From contig CAZRMT010000011.1 of NCBI GenBank assembly GCA_964601265.1, positions 1-26,901 on the forward strand: a stretch of DNA of 26,901 bases. Direction: 5' to 3'. The position numbers and the translations under genes were made by a program. Positions 7,501 through 14,997 of this stretch are shown here, in pieces (the first letter of the stretch is position 1; each line of letters opens with the position of its first letter). This DNA comes from UBA4675 sp964601265 (GTDB taxonomy: Bacteria; Bacillota; Clostridia; Christensenellales; Borkfalkiaceae). Under the pieces are notes generated by a model, which was not told where the DNA came from, searched no databases, and worked only from the letters and a program-made list of their open reading frames with translations.

Positions 7501-8149
7501 TGTACTCGTTGGTTTTTTCTGCGGCGGCGGCTTTAGGAGCCAAACGCTTTTCTAAATCCGCAACCCTCAACGCTTGCTGACGAATGTTTTCTCTCGTTTT
7601 TTCAAGGCTTCTTTCACTGTCGATTTTATCCTTTTTCGCCTTTGCTATTCCAACCGCTTCTTCGAAAATCGCCCTTCTGTCCTCGGGTTTAGACGACATA
7701 ATATCGGCAACTTTTCCTTGTCCGATTATAGAATAACCCTCTTTACTTATACCTACGTCGTGAAGGTTGTTTATAATATCCTTTAATCTCGCTTGTTCTC
7801 TGTTGATAAAGTATGCGCTTTCGCCGTCCCTATACAGCTTTCTCGTAAAGATAACTTCTTCAAACGGGAGTTGTTTAAAAGCTCCGTCTTTATTGTCGAA
7901 AAACAAACTAACTTCGCAAGAAGAAACGGATTTTCTGTTTTCCGTACCGTTAAAGATAACGTCCGTCATACTCGAACCGCGAAGTTGTTTTGCGCTCGTT
8001 TCGCCTATTACCCATTTTATTGCGTCGGCAACGTTACTTTTACCGCAACCGTTAGGTCCGACTATTCCCGTAACGCCGTTTTCGAATAGTATGGTTTCCT
8101 TATCCGCAAAAGATTTAAATCCTATAAGTTCAATTTTTGTAAGTCCCAC
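4556..8149 (-). CDS. smc: Chromosome segregation protein SMC
   Basis: The core ATPase of the SMC-ScpAB condensin, which compacts and separates chromosomes. At 1197 residues it is full length for the family. It has an N-terminal Walker A GPNGCGKSN (31-39), a first coiled coil (about 170-500), a hinge (about 505-665, with KGLVASVI and the Gly-rich segment near NPNGSMTGGS), a second coiled coil (about 670-1010), and a C-terminal ATPase half with signature LLSGGEQ (1097-1103) and Walker B CVLDEIEAPLDD (D1126, E1127). The start is GTG preceded by GGGGAG, one base after the rnc stop. The gene sits between rnc and ftsY as in Bacillus. Confidence 0.98.
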   Translation of the reverse strand: MGLTKIELIGFKSFADKETILFENGVTGIVGPNGCGKSNVADAIKWVIGETSAKQLRGSSMTDVIFNGTENRKSVSSCEVSLFFDNKDGAFKQLPFEEVIFTRKLYRDGESAYFINREQARLKDIINNLHDVGISKEGYSIIGQGKVADIMSSKPEDRRAIFEEAVGIAKAKKDKIDSERSLEKTRENIRQQALRVADLEKRLAPKAAAAEKTNEYNRLAKELKFHEINTYIYNYESANGKREVINKKIDEIKEEIFSFTSALNEAQHNYNVHSAEAGSADGQIAELNAVILDKTVGVTKREGEAQVFNERISFLKTEIDRLIKENTSARFSIENLNADDKECDERKKELEKSVADISEQISALNSEISALTLKIDEGEMEQLSAHNKALESAENLAKVMQSLGSLEAEQSVISERQKEVIQKLNELKEKYKQTVFSKEKCETALKEKEELLALYKDKCDKKEQEIAETDDKTEALSEKIYNLNSELSALQSKYNVYQRIKDSYEGYNGVVQRVMKDATTNSSLKNKIKGLVASVINTEKAYEIAIETALGAAAQYVITQTPDDAKYVLEYLKVNKIGRLTCLPLNSVKPRYDAPETRSAKRERGAVGLATELVKFNDEFAPVVQHLLGNTLICQDNDSALRIAKTYRFGFKIVTLDGQVYNPNGSMTGGSVKQTSSGLLSAGQQVGDIEKVLGEKSRLMLDLKKQKDALVEKSDRLFEELNELNSKSSTVKGEVASLKEQLAGISSVYETIKADIDSYTEALKIVNEKLSGLSSQYSDASKGNKMLLEERNAISSDSQKQKENFDALKRQKEELVEKRTLLQTELAEKRQELINIDGEKKKIALSIKGYYEQIEKNNSLIAVDNEKISSAQKDADKKALSEEEQAEIDSLKKELEKLTARKNELNELIRQDEEKRMYLNEQINALNEKRHAQENGLIKIDSDLEFLQEKVYSSYQLDYEECKEFKAEEYNLDEGAQEMKRLRTRINFLGPINPTAPEEYEADNNEYLTLLAQKEDMEKGADDMDKAVKILTEDLQKKFDKGFAQIREYFKTIFKVMFGGGDADLVVEPIEEGEDPLDAGIEIKAQPPGKSLKSISLLSGGEQALTAIAILFAILKLRPLPFCVLDEIEAPLDDANVARFANYLKKFSEDTQFIVITHKKPTMERADALYGVTMPEKGVSKTVSVKITDVDRMGLNK

Positions 8150-8150
8150 T

Positions 8151-8909
8151 TTATTGGCTCCCCTTTTTATTTTTCCGTTTGTCGGGCGTAAACCCTTTTA
8201 CGTTATTTTTTGTTTTATCGTCTTTCCGCTTTTTCTTGCCGTTAAAAAATTCCAACGCCGTTTTAGCGCAAGACTGCTCCGCCACCAACTTTTTATTGCC
8301 GAAAGCCTCGCTTATCATTTTTCCTTCTACAAACACCGCCACTTTAAACAGCGGATTATTGGATTTTCCCGTTTCCGAAAGCGTTTTGTACACGGGAATA
8401 CCCATTTTATTTCTTTGTGTAAAAACTTGAAGCTCGCTTTTATAATCGAACACCTTTTTTTCTTTTTGGGTATCGTTTAAAAGCGTTGCGCATATAAACT
8501 TTTTGGCAACGTCCATACCGCCGTCGAGATAAAGACCTCCGACTACCGCCTCGTATAAGTTTTCGCAAATGTTTTTATTGTCTTTGTCGAACTTATTCCC
8601 CGCTCCTAAAAGCAAAAAACGGTTAAGCCCTAACTTTTTAGTCGTTTCGGAAAGCGGAACGCTAGAAACGTATTTTTGTTTTTCAGCGGTTAAAACTCCC
8701 TCTCTATACTCTTTATCCCTTAAAAACAAGAATTCCGCCACGACCATCCCAAGCACCGAGTCGCCTAAAAATTCTAATCGCTCGTTACTTGCGCAAGACT
8801 TGTTTTCGTTGGAATAGGAAGAATGGGTAAAGCACGTTCTTAATAAAGTTTTATCTTTAAAAACGTAGTTTAGCGTTTTTTCCGCCTCGCTCAATTCAAA
8901 AATACCCAT
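8151..8909 (-). CDS. rnc: Ribonuclease III
   Basis: A double-stranded RNA endonuclease that processes rRNA precursors and structured mRNAs. It has 252 residues. The signature NERLEFLGDSVLG carries E43, E46 and catalytic D50. The second metal-binding segment reads ENLYEAVVGGLYLDGG with the essential Glu at 120, but the position normally held by Asp three residues earlier is Asn117. A dsRNA-binding domain fills about 153-223, followed by a Lys-rich tail of about 28 residues. The ATG lies in TAATATG, one base after the plsX stop, with AAGGA in the end of plsX as ribosome site. The acyl carrier gene often found between plsX and rnc is absent. Confidence 0.96.
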   Translation of the reverse strand: MGIFELSEAEKTLNYVFKDKTLLRTCFTHSSYSNENKSCASNERLEFLGDSVLGMVVAEFLFLRDKEYREGVLTAEKQKYVSSVPLSETTKKLGLNRFLLLGAGNKFDKDNKNICENLYEAVVGGLYLDGGMDVAKKFICATLLNDTQKEKKVFDYKSELQVFTQRNKMGIPVYKTLSETGKSNNPLFKVAVFVEGKMISEAFGNKKLVAEQSCAKTALEFFNGKKKRKDDKTKNNVKGFTPDKRKNKKGSQ

Positions 8910-8910
8910 A

Positions 8911-9918
8911 TTATCCTTCCAAGGCGTTTATGCCGTCCGCAACGCACCCGACAACGTCGTTTTTAACGGCGTTATACGCTTGCATTATGCAAGTTGCAAC
9001 GCAGTCCGAATCGCACGCCCCGTGGGCTTTAATCATAATTTTTTCAACGCCCATAAACACGGCTCCGCCTATCTTGTTAAAGTCGATTTTTTCTTTCATA
9101 CCGTTAAGCGTTTTCTTTAAGAACAAGTAACCTATTTTAGCAAAAAACGACTTTTTTATTCCTTGTTTTAAAAGTGTGGTAACGGTTTTAGCTCCGCCCT
9201 CTAACGCCTTTAAAGCGATATTTCCGTCAAAGCCGTCCGCAACGAGTACGTCGTACTTGCCCGAAACCATATCCCTTGCTTCCATATTGCCGACGAAATT
9301 TATATCCTTGTTTTCGCTTAAAAGCTTAAAGACTTCTTTGGTGAGTTCACACCCCTTTTTGTCCTCCGTTCCGTTGGAAATAAGCGCCACTCTCGGGTTT
9401 TCTATCTTTTCGACTTTTTTCATATACGCCGAACCCATTATCGCAAACTGAACCAAGTTTTCTTTTTTACAGTCCACGTTGGCTCCGCTGTCGATAAGCA
9501 TAACCTTTCCGCCCGTGTGAGTCGGAATTAACGGTGCAAGCGCGGGACGTAACACGCCCTTTATTCTGCCCACTTTAAAAATCCCGCTCGCCAGAACCGC
9601 TCCCGTAGACCCCGTAGACACAAACGCTTTTGCATCCTCTTGCTCTTTTAAATATTTACACGCCACTATAAGCGAAGAATCCGTTTTTTTTCTGATAGCT
9701 TCCATAGGTGCGTCTTCGCAAGTAATAACTTCGGTACTCGCCAAAACTTCCACTCTGTCTTTATCGTAAGTCAATGTAGACAAAGCCTCGTTTATTTCGC
9801 CCTCGGGACCGGATAAAACCACGCTGAAATCGTCTTTAAATTTTAAAGACTTTATAGCGCCCGTAACAACTTCTTTAACGCCCTTATCTCCTCCGCACGT
9901 ATCTATTACTATTTTCAT
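8911..9918 (-). CDS. plsX: Phosphate acyltransferase PlsX
   Basis: Converts acyl-ACP and phosphate to acyl-phosphate, the acyl donor for PlsY in the first step of phospholipid synthesis. The protein has 335 residues and begins MKIVIDTCGGDKG, matching the family's usual IAxDxxGGDxxP start; the P is missing here. The ATG at 9918 is preceded by AAGGAG at the right distance. The in-frame GTG at 9939 lies upstream of that ribosome site and is unlikely. Internal motifs include AFVSTGSTGAVLASG, MLIDSGANVDCK, ALISNGTEDKKG and VADGFDGNIALK, all typical. The gene follows recR by 10 bases and precedes rnc. Confidence 0.96.
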   Translation of the reverse strand: MKIVIDTCGGDKGVKEVVTGAIKSLKFKDDFSVVLSGPEGEINEALSTLTYDKDRVEVLASTEVITCEDAPMEAIRKKTDSSLIVACKYLKEQEDAKAFVSTGSTGAVLASGIFKVGRIKGVLRPALAPLIPTHTGGKVMLIDSGANVDCKKENLVQFAIMGSAYMKKVEKIENPRVALISNGTEDKKGCELTKEVFKLLSENKDINFVGNMEARDMVSGKYDVLVADGFDGNIALKALEGGAKTVTTLLKQGIKKSFFAKIGYLFLKKTLNGMKEKIDFNKIGGAVFMGVEKIMIKAHGACDSDCVATCIMQAYNAVKNDVVGCVADGINALEG

Positions 9919-9928
9919 AAAATTCTCC

Positions 9929-10522
9929 TTAAATTTCACGCCTGCCCGATAACGCCCTCGACAACGAATTTACGTCTGCGTACTCTATGTCGGTGCCAAC
10001 CGCCAAACCGTTTGCAAGTCTAGTCACCTTTATGCCTAAAGGCTTGACCAAAGAAGCTATGTAAATTGCCGTAGCTTCCCCCTCGACGTCGGGATTTGTC
10101 GCCATTATTATTTCTTTGACTTCTCCGCCGGCTACACGCTGTAAAAGTTCCTTTATTCTTATATCGTCGGGACCTACGTTTTGCAACGGATTAAGCGTTC
10201 CGTGCAACACGTGATACACTCCGTTGAACTCGTTTATTTTTTCAAACGCTATTACGTCTTTCGGTTCCTTTACCACGCACATAATATCGGACTTTCTGTT
10301 TTTACAGATAGGACAAACGTCCTCTGTGGAAAAATTACCGCACACGGAACAGAACTTAACGTTCTTTTTTGCGTTTATTATGCTTTCGGCAAGCGTTTCC
10401 ACTTCCTCGTCCGTCATAGAAATAACTTTATAGGCATACCTTTGCGCCGTTTTTTGTCCTACCCCCGGCAATTTGCTGAACTCGTTTATGAGTTTGCCGA
10501 TAGGTTCAATGAAAACGCTCAT
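9929..10522 (-). CDS. recR: Recombination protein RecR
   Basis: Acts with RecF and RecO to load RecA on gapped DNA. It has 197 residues, the standard length. An N-terminal helix-hairpin-helix (LINEFSKLPGVGQKTAQRYA) is followed by a four-Cys zinc module C58, C61, C70, C73, then a TOPRIM fold from about 80 containing VVKEPKDVIAFEK and MATNPDVEGEATAIYIA. The C-terminal ending GLAVGTDIEYADVNSLSRALSGR is classic. Its ATG overlaps the ybaB stop (TAATG). The order dnaX-ybaB-recR is conserved across many bacteria. Confidence 0.97.
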   Translation of the reverse strand: MSVFIEPIGKLINEFSKLPGVGQKTAQRYAYKVISMTDEEVETLAESIINAKKNVKFCSVCGNFSTEDVCPICKNRKSDIMCVVKEPKDVIAFEKINEFNGVYHVLHGTLNPLQNVGPDDIRIKELLQRVAGGEVKEIIMATNPDVEGEATAIYIASLVKPLGIKVTRLANGLAVGTDIEYADVNSLSRALSGRREI

Positions 10523-10845
10523 TAAAATCCCGCCCCGTAAAGCTTGTTATCGCCTACAAACTCGTCGATTTTACCGTATGCGTCGTTTAGAGCCACGATA
10601 ATTAAATCTTCTAGCGTTTCAACGTCGTCTGCGTCGACTATTTCGGGAGCGATAGTAATGCTTTTCACTATTTTTTTACCGCTTACCACGACTTTAACGT
10701 ATCCGCCCGTCGACGTTCCTTCGAACTCCTTTTCTTCGAGTTCCGATTGAGCCTTTTCCATTTCGGCTTGCATTTTTTGAGCCTGCTTCATAAGTTGTTG
10801 CATCTGATTGCCTCCGCCGAAGCCTCCGAATCCGCCTTTATACAT
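10522..10845 (-). CDS. ybaB: YbaB/EbfC family nucleoid-associated protein
   Basis: A small DNA-binding protein of 107 residues thought to help organise the nucleoid. The N-terminus is Gly-rich (GGFGGFGGGN), then comes a helix MQQLMKQAQKMQAEMEKAQ, and a beta portion with FEGTSTGGYVKVVVSGKK. This is the standard YbaB pattern. AAGGAG lies ahead of the ATG and contains part of the dnaX stop region, so translation is close-coupled with dnaX. It overlaps recR by one base of the stop codon. Confidence 0.95.
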   Translation of the reverse strand: MYKGGFGGFGGGNQMQQLMKQAQKMQAEMEKAQSELEEKEFEGTSTGGYVKVVVSGKKIVKSITIAPEIVDADDVETLEDLIIVALNDAYGKIDEFVGDNKLYGAGF

Positions 10846-10857
10846 TTTTGTGTCTCC

Positions 10858-12501
10858 TTAATCTACTATTTTATTTTTTCCGAACAGTTCCACAACTTGC
10901 TTATACTGTTCGTCTACAAGTTCTTCTTTTTTCTTTTGCTCGCTCTTTTCCGCAATAACCGTTTCAAGCGAACAAACGCTTTCCACCGTATTTTTAAGCA
11001 ACGCAAAATTGTCGGGCTTGGTGAGCAAATTGTAATCGCCCTCGCCGTCGGCGTAAACTATGAGTTTTCCGTCCTTAACCTCGGCTATCCGCTCACTGCA
11101 AACGGCGTACAAGGTAATGCTCGTTCTTCTTAACGCCCTTATCACCGTTCCCCAAACCTTTTTATCTTCTACGCTCTGTTTTACCGATACGCTACCCAAG
11201 CTCGTTTCTCTTTTTTCGGGCGTAGCCTTAATCGGTTCGCTTTTTTTAACCGTTTCGGAAAAACGTTCTTTCGCTTCCGTTACGCTTTTATTTTCCGTTT
11301 TTACGGGTTCCGTCGGCTTTTGCTCCAAAACAACCGCTTTCCCATCGCCCGATAACACTCCTTGCAAGCGTTTTTCAAGCTCGGCAACCCTTAAAGCCAA
11401 AGCGGATAAATCGTAATCGGCTTTCGGCGTGCAAGCCTTTAATATAGCGGTCTCTAAAAGTATTCTCGGTTGTGAAGAATATCTTATTTCTCCCTCGGCG
11501 AACGCCAAAATTTCCATTATTCTTAAAATTTCGGCAACCGAATATTTATTTCCCAACGTTTTTAATTCGTTATATTTTTCCTCAGGCAACGCCAAAAAAT
11601 TCTCGTCGGACGTACTGGATATAACGCATTCTCTTAAAAGCTCGGTTAAATCCTTAAAAATCGTTCCTACGCTTTTTCCGTTTTTTATTAAAGAATCGAT
11701 AACGTTCAACGCATAACCTCTGTTGCCCGAAAGCACGCTGTCGGCAAGCTCCGTCAAAACGCTGTCGTCGGCTGATCCTAAAACGGATAAAACCTTTTCC
11801 AAGGTAATTTCGCCGTCGCAAAAAGATACGCATATTTCCGCAACCGAAAGGGCGTCTCTCACGCACCCCTCTCCCGAACGAGCTATATGCCTCACTGCGT
11901 CTAGCGTATATTTTCTGCCTATCTCGTCGAAAATTCCGCTCACGAGTTTTACTAGTTCGTTATTGTCCACCAAACGGAAATCGAACCTCATACACCTCGA
12001 TAAAATGGTGGCGGGGATTTTATGCGACTCGGTAGTAGCCAAAATAAACACCGCGTGCGCGGGCGGTTCTTCCAAAGTTTTCAGTAGCGCGTTAAACGCC
12101 TCGCCCGTAAGCATATGAACTTCGTCTATTATGTATACTTTGTATTTCCCCGTAACGGGCGGATAACTGATTTTATCTCTCAGTTCCCTTATATTCTCAA
12201 CCTTGTTGTTGCTCGCCGCGTCTATTTCGAATACGTCTGGGCTGTTTACCCCCTCCAGCGCAAGACAGTTTTTACATTTTCCGCAAGGCGAACCGTCAAC
12301 GGGCGATAAACAGTTAATAGCTCTTGCAAAAATCTTTGCCGTAGAAGTTTTTCCCGTTCCTCTCGCTCCGCAAAACAAGTATGCGTGTCCTATTCTGTTG
12401 GTTTTTATCTGGTTTACCAACGTAGTGGTAATATGGTTTTGTCCTATTACTTTATCAAACGTCGTAGGACGAAAACGCCTATATAACGCCAAATATCCCA
12501 T
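10858..12501 (-). CDS. dnaX: DNA polymerase III subunit tau/gamma
   Basis: The clamp-loader ATPase subunit of the replicative polymerase, 547 residues. The N-terminus MGYLALYRRFRPTTFDKVIGQ is canonical. It has Walker A GARGTGKT (45-52), a zinc site with C64, C73, C76 and C79, Walker B DEVH (126-129), and sensor motif SRC (168-170). The clamp-loader collar follows to about 360, then a Lys/Glu/Ser-rich linker (about 385-445) and a small C-terminal domain. I did not find an in-frame A-AAA-AAG slippery site, so a gamma form made by frameshifting is not supported. The gene starts two bases after the sigH-like stop. Confidence 0.97.
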   Translation of the reverse strand: MGYLALYRRFRPTTFDKVIGQNHITTTLVNQIKTNRIGHAYLFCGARGTGKTSTAKIFARAINCLSPVDGSPCGKCKNCLALEGVNSPDVFEIDAASNNKVENIRELRDKISYPPVTGKYKVYIIDEVHMLTGEAFNALLKTLEEPPAHAVFILATTESHKIPATILSRCMRFDFRLVDNNELVKLVSGIFDEIGRKYTLDAVRHIARSGEGCVRDALSVAEICVSFCDGEITLEKVLSVLGSADDSVLTELADSVLSGNRGYALNVIDSLIKNGKSVGTIFKDLTELLRECVISSTSDENFLALPEEKYNELKTLGNKYSVAEILRIMEILAFAEGEIRYSSQPRILLETAILKACTPKADYDLSALALRVAELEKRLQGVLSGDGKAVVLEQKPTEPVKTENKSVTEAKERFSETVKKSEPIKATPEKRETSLGSVSVKQSVEDKKVWGTVIRALRRTSITLYAVCSERIAEVKDGKLIVYADGEGDYNLLTKPDNFALLKNTVESVCSLETVIAEKSEQKKKEELVDEQYKQVVELFGKNKIVD

Positions 12502-12502
12502 A

Positions 12503-13054
12503 TCAGTCTTTATCTCCCGACAGTTTTCTTTTTATTCTTTGCAACGCATTGTCGCAAGTTTTAGGACTTCTGTCCAGCTTTTCGGATATTTCCACGTAGG
12601 AATACCCGTCGATAAACAATTCTAAAACCTTTAACTCGAAAGGCGATAAATCCTCTTTCGCCTTTTCCAAAAGAGCGTCGAACTTTTCCTTAAAGATTAT
12701 TATATCTTCGGGGTCAACGAAAACCTTTTTAAGCTCGTTTTCACACTCGTTAATATCCAAAGCGTTGTTTAAAGGTAAATTTTTGTTTGACAAAAGCCTT
12801 TTTACCGCTTTTATCACGTTGGTTTTTATGCAAGTAAAAGCAAAATTCTTAAAAGAAGCTTTACCGTTGTAATTATCTACGGCTTTTACAAGCCCCAGCG
12901 TTCCCTCTTGAATTACGTCGTCCGTATCGGCGCCGATACAGTACACTCTGTGAGCATACCTTAAAATTACGTTTTTATAGCGTAAATACAACTCGTCAAA
13001 CGCCTCTTGCTGACCGTTACGGTACTCTTCGACTAACTGTTCGTCGGTTTTCAT
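12503..13054 (-). CDS. sigH: Sigma-70 family factor, SigH-like
   Basis: An RNA polymerase sigma factor of 183 residues with regions 2 and 4 only. Region 2 contains FDELYLRYKN and DDVIQEGTLGLVKAVDNYN. Region 4 is a helix-turn-helix ending in LSPFELKVLELFIDGYSYVE, then ISEKLDRSPKTCDNALQRIK. In Bacillus the stationary-phase and sporulation sigma factor SigH follows mrnC and rlmB, and here the same order holds, which supports SigH over a generic ECF factor. The usual intervening yacP gene is missing. The start MKTDEQLVEEY at 13054 is chosen because it overlaps the rlmB stop (ATGA); upstream in-frame starts lie inside rlmB. It is a few residues shorter than Bacillus SigH. Confidence 0.85.
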   Translation of the reverse strand: MKTDEQLVEEYRNGQQEAFDELYLRYKNVILRYAHRVYCIGADTDDVIQEGTLGLVKAVDNYNGKASFKNFAFTCIKTNVIKAVKRLLSNKNLPLNNALDINECENELKKVFVDPEDIIIFKEKFDALLEKAKEDLSPFELKVLELFIDGYSYVEISEKLDRSPKTCDNALQRIKRKLSGDKD

Positions 13055-13767
13055 ACGCTCCTTTGTCTTACCGCCTCGAATACGGCTATTCCGCACGCCA
13101 CGGACGCATTAAGGCTGTTTACCTTGCCTTGAAGCGGAATTTCCACCACGACGTCGCTTTTCTTTTTCGTCAACGAATTTACTCCCGTGTCCTCTCCGCC
13201 GACCACTATTGCGATTTTGCCTTTTAGGTCGGTTTTATACAAGTTTTGTCCGCCCACTTCCAACGCGTAAATCCAAAAGCCGTTTTCTTTAAGCTCGTCT
13301 ATAAGCGAATTAAGGTTGGTGACTTTTGCTATTTTTACGTGGTTTGCGCTCCCTTCGGAAATTCTTATAACGTTTTCGTTTACGGAAGCGCTTCTGTTTT
13401 TACCGATAAACACGCCTTTAACGCCAGCGCACTCGCTAACTCTTATTATGCTTCCCAAATTATGCGGGTCTACTATTCCGTCCAAAACGAGCAAAATCGA
13501 ATTTTCGTCGCAAGAAGATAAAATTTGCTCGGTAGAAGAATACTTATATTCTTCGGTAAAAGCGATAAATCCTTGATGGCGTGAAGAGGAACTTTCCCTA
13601 TCTAACGCCGACTTGTCCGCAAACTGCAATTTTATTTTTTCCGCACGGATAAGCGATACGAGCTTCACCGACGCCATATCCCTCATTCCGTTTTGTACTA
13701 TTACCTTTTCTACCGTTTTGCCCGATTTTATAAGCTCCTCTACGGCGTTTCTTCCTTCAATTTTCAT
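13051..13767 (-). CDS. rlmB: 23S rRNA 2'-O-methyltransferase RlmB (TrmH family)
   Basis: A SPOUT-class ribose methyltransferase of 238 residues that modifies a guanosine in 23S rRNA (Gm2251 in E. coli). It has an N-terminal substrate-binding domain (IEGRNAVEELIKSG) and a C-terminal knot fold with the three TrmH motifs: LVLDGIVDPHNLGSIIR, IAIVVGGEDTGV and VEIPLQGKVNSLNASVACGI. ATG 13767 is preceded by GAGGA; a TTG at 13782 lacks a ribosome site. It overlaps the end of mrnC and the start of the sigH-like gene, giving a tight three-gene cluster. Confidence 0.94.
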   Translation of the reverse strand: MKIEGRNAVEELIKSGKTVEKVIVQNGMRDMASVKLVSLIRAEKIKLQFADKSALDRESSSSRHQGFIAFTEEYKYSSTEQILSSCDENSILLVLDGIVDPHNLGSIIRVSECAGVKGVFIGKNRSASVNENVIRISEGSANHVKIAKVTNLNSLIDELKENGFWIYALEVGGQNLYKTDLKGKIAIVVGGEDTGVNSLTKKKSDVVVEIPLQGKVNSLNASVACGIAVFEAVRQRSV

Positions 13768-14164
13768 CTTTGTTTTCCTCAAAACTTAAAAGTTCGTTTA
13801 TTCTGTTTACTTGCCCCGTCAAATATAAAAAACCTATTACCGCTTCTATTCCCGTCGACACGTTGTATTCCGCAACCGAACAACTTTTACTGCGTGAAGG
13901 TTTTTTTGCGTTTCTACCACGTTTAAAAACCGCCGTTTCTTCTTCGGTTAAAAGGATTAAAATTTTCTCCGATAACTTGGCTTGCGCCTTGGCGCACACT
14001 CTTTCGCTGGTAAGCTTATTCAAAACCCCCGTTTTGCAAGCTCGCTCCAACGCAAGTTTTTCCCTCTCGTATAAAGAATATACCGCGTCGCCTATAAACG
14101 CTAACACTATCGGCGACATATTTATCGCCTGCTCTTTAGTTATCTTTTCTTCAAAATCGAACAA
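13757..14164 (-). CDS. mrnC: Mini-ribonuclease III
   Basis: An RNase III-like enzyme without a dsRNA-binding domain that matures 23S rRNA in Bacillota. It has 135 residues. Catalytic-region motifs are LAFIGDAVYSLYERE near the N-terminus and EYNVSTGIEAVIGFLYL near the C-terminus, both matching the family. The start is TTG preceded by GGAG at six bases. It is the first gene of the long housekeeping run, with two -10 boxes upstream. Its last bases overlap the start of rlmB, the same pairing as in Bacillus. Confidence 0.93.
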   Translation of the reverse strand: MFDFEEKITKEQAINMSPIVLAFIGDAVYSLYEREKLALERACKTGVLNKLTSERVCAKAQAKLSEKILILLTEEETAVFKRGRNAKKPSRSKSCSVAEYNVSTGIEAVIGFLYLTGQVNRINELLSFEENKDEN

Positions 14165-14191
14165 TTTTTCTCCGTTGTCCTCAATTCGGGC

Positions 14192-14197
14192 ATTATA
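14192..14197 (-). promoter_or_regulatory. Second -10 box of the mrnC operon
   Basis: A second perfect TATAAT preceded by TGA lies 20 bases downstream of the first -10. Its -35 (TGATAT) is weak, so it would depend on the extended -10. Two tandem starts are plausible. Confidence 0.45.
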
Positions 14198-14211
14198 TCA
14201 CATTTTAAATT

Positions 14212-14240
14212 ATTATATCATATATATAGGTTTTTTTCAA
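14212..14240 (-). promoter_or_regulatory. Upstream promoter of the mrnC operon
   Basis: On the minus strand TTGAAA (14240-14235) and TATAAT (14217-14212) are separated by exactly 17 bases. TGA precedes the -10, giving an extended -10 element. Transcription would begin about 40 bases before the mrnC TTG. Confidence 0.75.
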
Positions 14241-14264
14241 TCGTTTTTAAGTCGTTTTTTCACG

Positions 14265-14289
14265 AAAAAAATCGGAACCGCCGTTCCGA
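14265..14289 (-). terminator. Rho-independent terminator after the amidase gene
   Basis: On the minus strand a perfect seven-base stem TCGGAAC/GTTCCGA with loop GGCG is followed by seven T. It lies 12 bases past the amidase stop and separates that group from the mrnC operon promoter. Confidence 0.9.
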
Positions 14290-14301
14290 CTTTAAACTCC
14301 G

Positions 14302-14997
14302 TTACGAATATACTTTTCCAAGCAAAAACTCAGCCAACCCGTCCGATATAACCAAGGCTAGCTTTTCCCTAAACTGCTCCGTAAGCAACAGATTTTCATC
14401 CTCTTCGTTGGATAAAAATCCGCACTCTATCAAAACGGCTATTTTATCCGAACAGTTAAGTATAAAAAAATCCCCCGCAAGCGGATTGCTTTTTTTAACG
14501 TATTCGGGCAAACGATTTAACTTGTTTTGTAAAAAAACGGCAAGCTCTTTGGATTTTTCGCTCCCCGTTTTGTAAAAAACCTGCGCCCCTCGCCGATAAG
14601 GATAGGGGCAAGCGTTCATATGCACGGAAACAACTATCTCGGCACAAGAATTCTCTATTATTTCCTTTCGCCTTGCCATATCCCGTTTTTTAAAACCTTT
14701 TACGGGCAACCCGTAAAGTCCGTCGCCATCCGTCCTCGTCATAACGACGGAAACGACTTTTTCTTTTAAATTGCGACTGATTTTTTGCGACACGTCCAAA
14801 TTGAGTTCGCTCTCCTTTACGCCCGTAACCTTGCCCGAAACCCCGCCGTCTATTCCGCCGTGTCCCGCGTCTATAACTATATCCCCTTTTTCGCTTTTCA
14901 CCGTAGCGGATACGCTTTTTATTATTTCCATCGGGAAAAAGGTTACCGAAAAGGTAATTACGAACGCCGTAACTATGCCAAGCCCTCTTTTTTTCAT
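14302..14997 (-). CDS. cwlD: N-acetylmuramoyl-L-alanine amidase, CwlD-like
   Basis: A secreted zinc amidase (Amidase_3) that cuts the peptide side chain from muramic acid. In spore formers CwlD does this to make muramic-lactam in the cortex. It has 231 residues and one domain, the CwlD size. An N-terminal membrane/signal segment (about 5-30) is followed by VIDAGHGGIDGG (H46), SELNLD (E64), VVSVHMNA (H126) and AVLIECGFLSN (E191), a complete active site. No SH3 or cell-wall-binding repeats are present, which also favours CwlD. The start codon lies in a 16-base palindrome and has no good ribosome site. It follows the patatin gene by 35 bases. Confidence 0.85.
   Translation of the reverse strand: MKKRGLGIVTAFVITFSVTFFPMEIIKSVSATVKSEKGDIVIDAGHGGIDGGVSGKVTGVKESELNLDVSQKISRNLKEKVVSVVMTRTDGDGLYGLPVKGFKKRDMARRKEIIENSCAEIVVSVHMNACPYPYRRGAQVFYKTGSEKSKELAVFLQNKLNRLPEYVKKSNPLAGDFFILNCSDKIAVLIECGFLSNEEDENLLLTEQFREKLALVISDGLAEFLLGKVYS

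Noticed and set aside
7767..8480. A 237-codon open frame on the plus strand, and many similar ones across 3900-15700
   Set aside because: They lie opposite strong minus-strand genes (smc, rnc, dnaX and others), have low-complexity Ser/Phe-rich translations and lack ribosome sites, so they are shadows.
10858..12501. Programmed frameshift in dnaX giving a gamma subunit
   Set aside because: An A-rich stretch near the 3' end (in KKKEEL) does not sit in the A-AAA-AAG frame needed, and no stop in the shifted frame with a stem was evident.
12400..12600. Signal recognition particle RNA gene next to dnaX
   Set aside because: Such RNA genes often neighbour dnaX in Bacillota, but here the sigma factor gene abuts dnaX and leaves no room.
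14192..14240. Promoter for the amidase or plus-strand genes
   Set aside because: Both -10 boxes face the minus strand toward mrnC, and the amidase lies upstream behind its own terminator.
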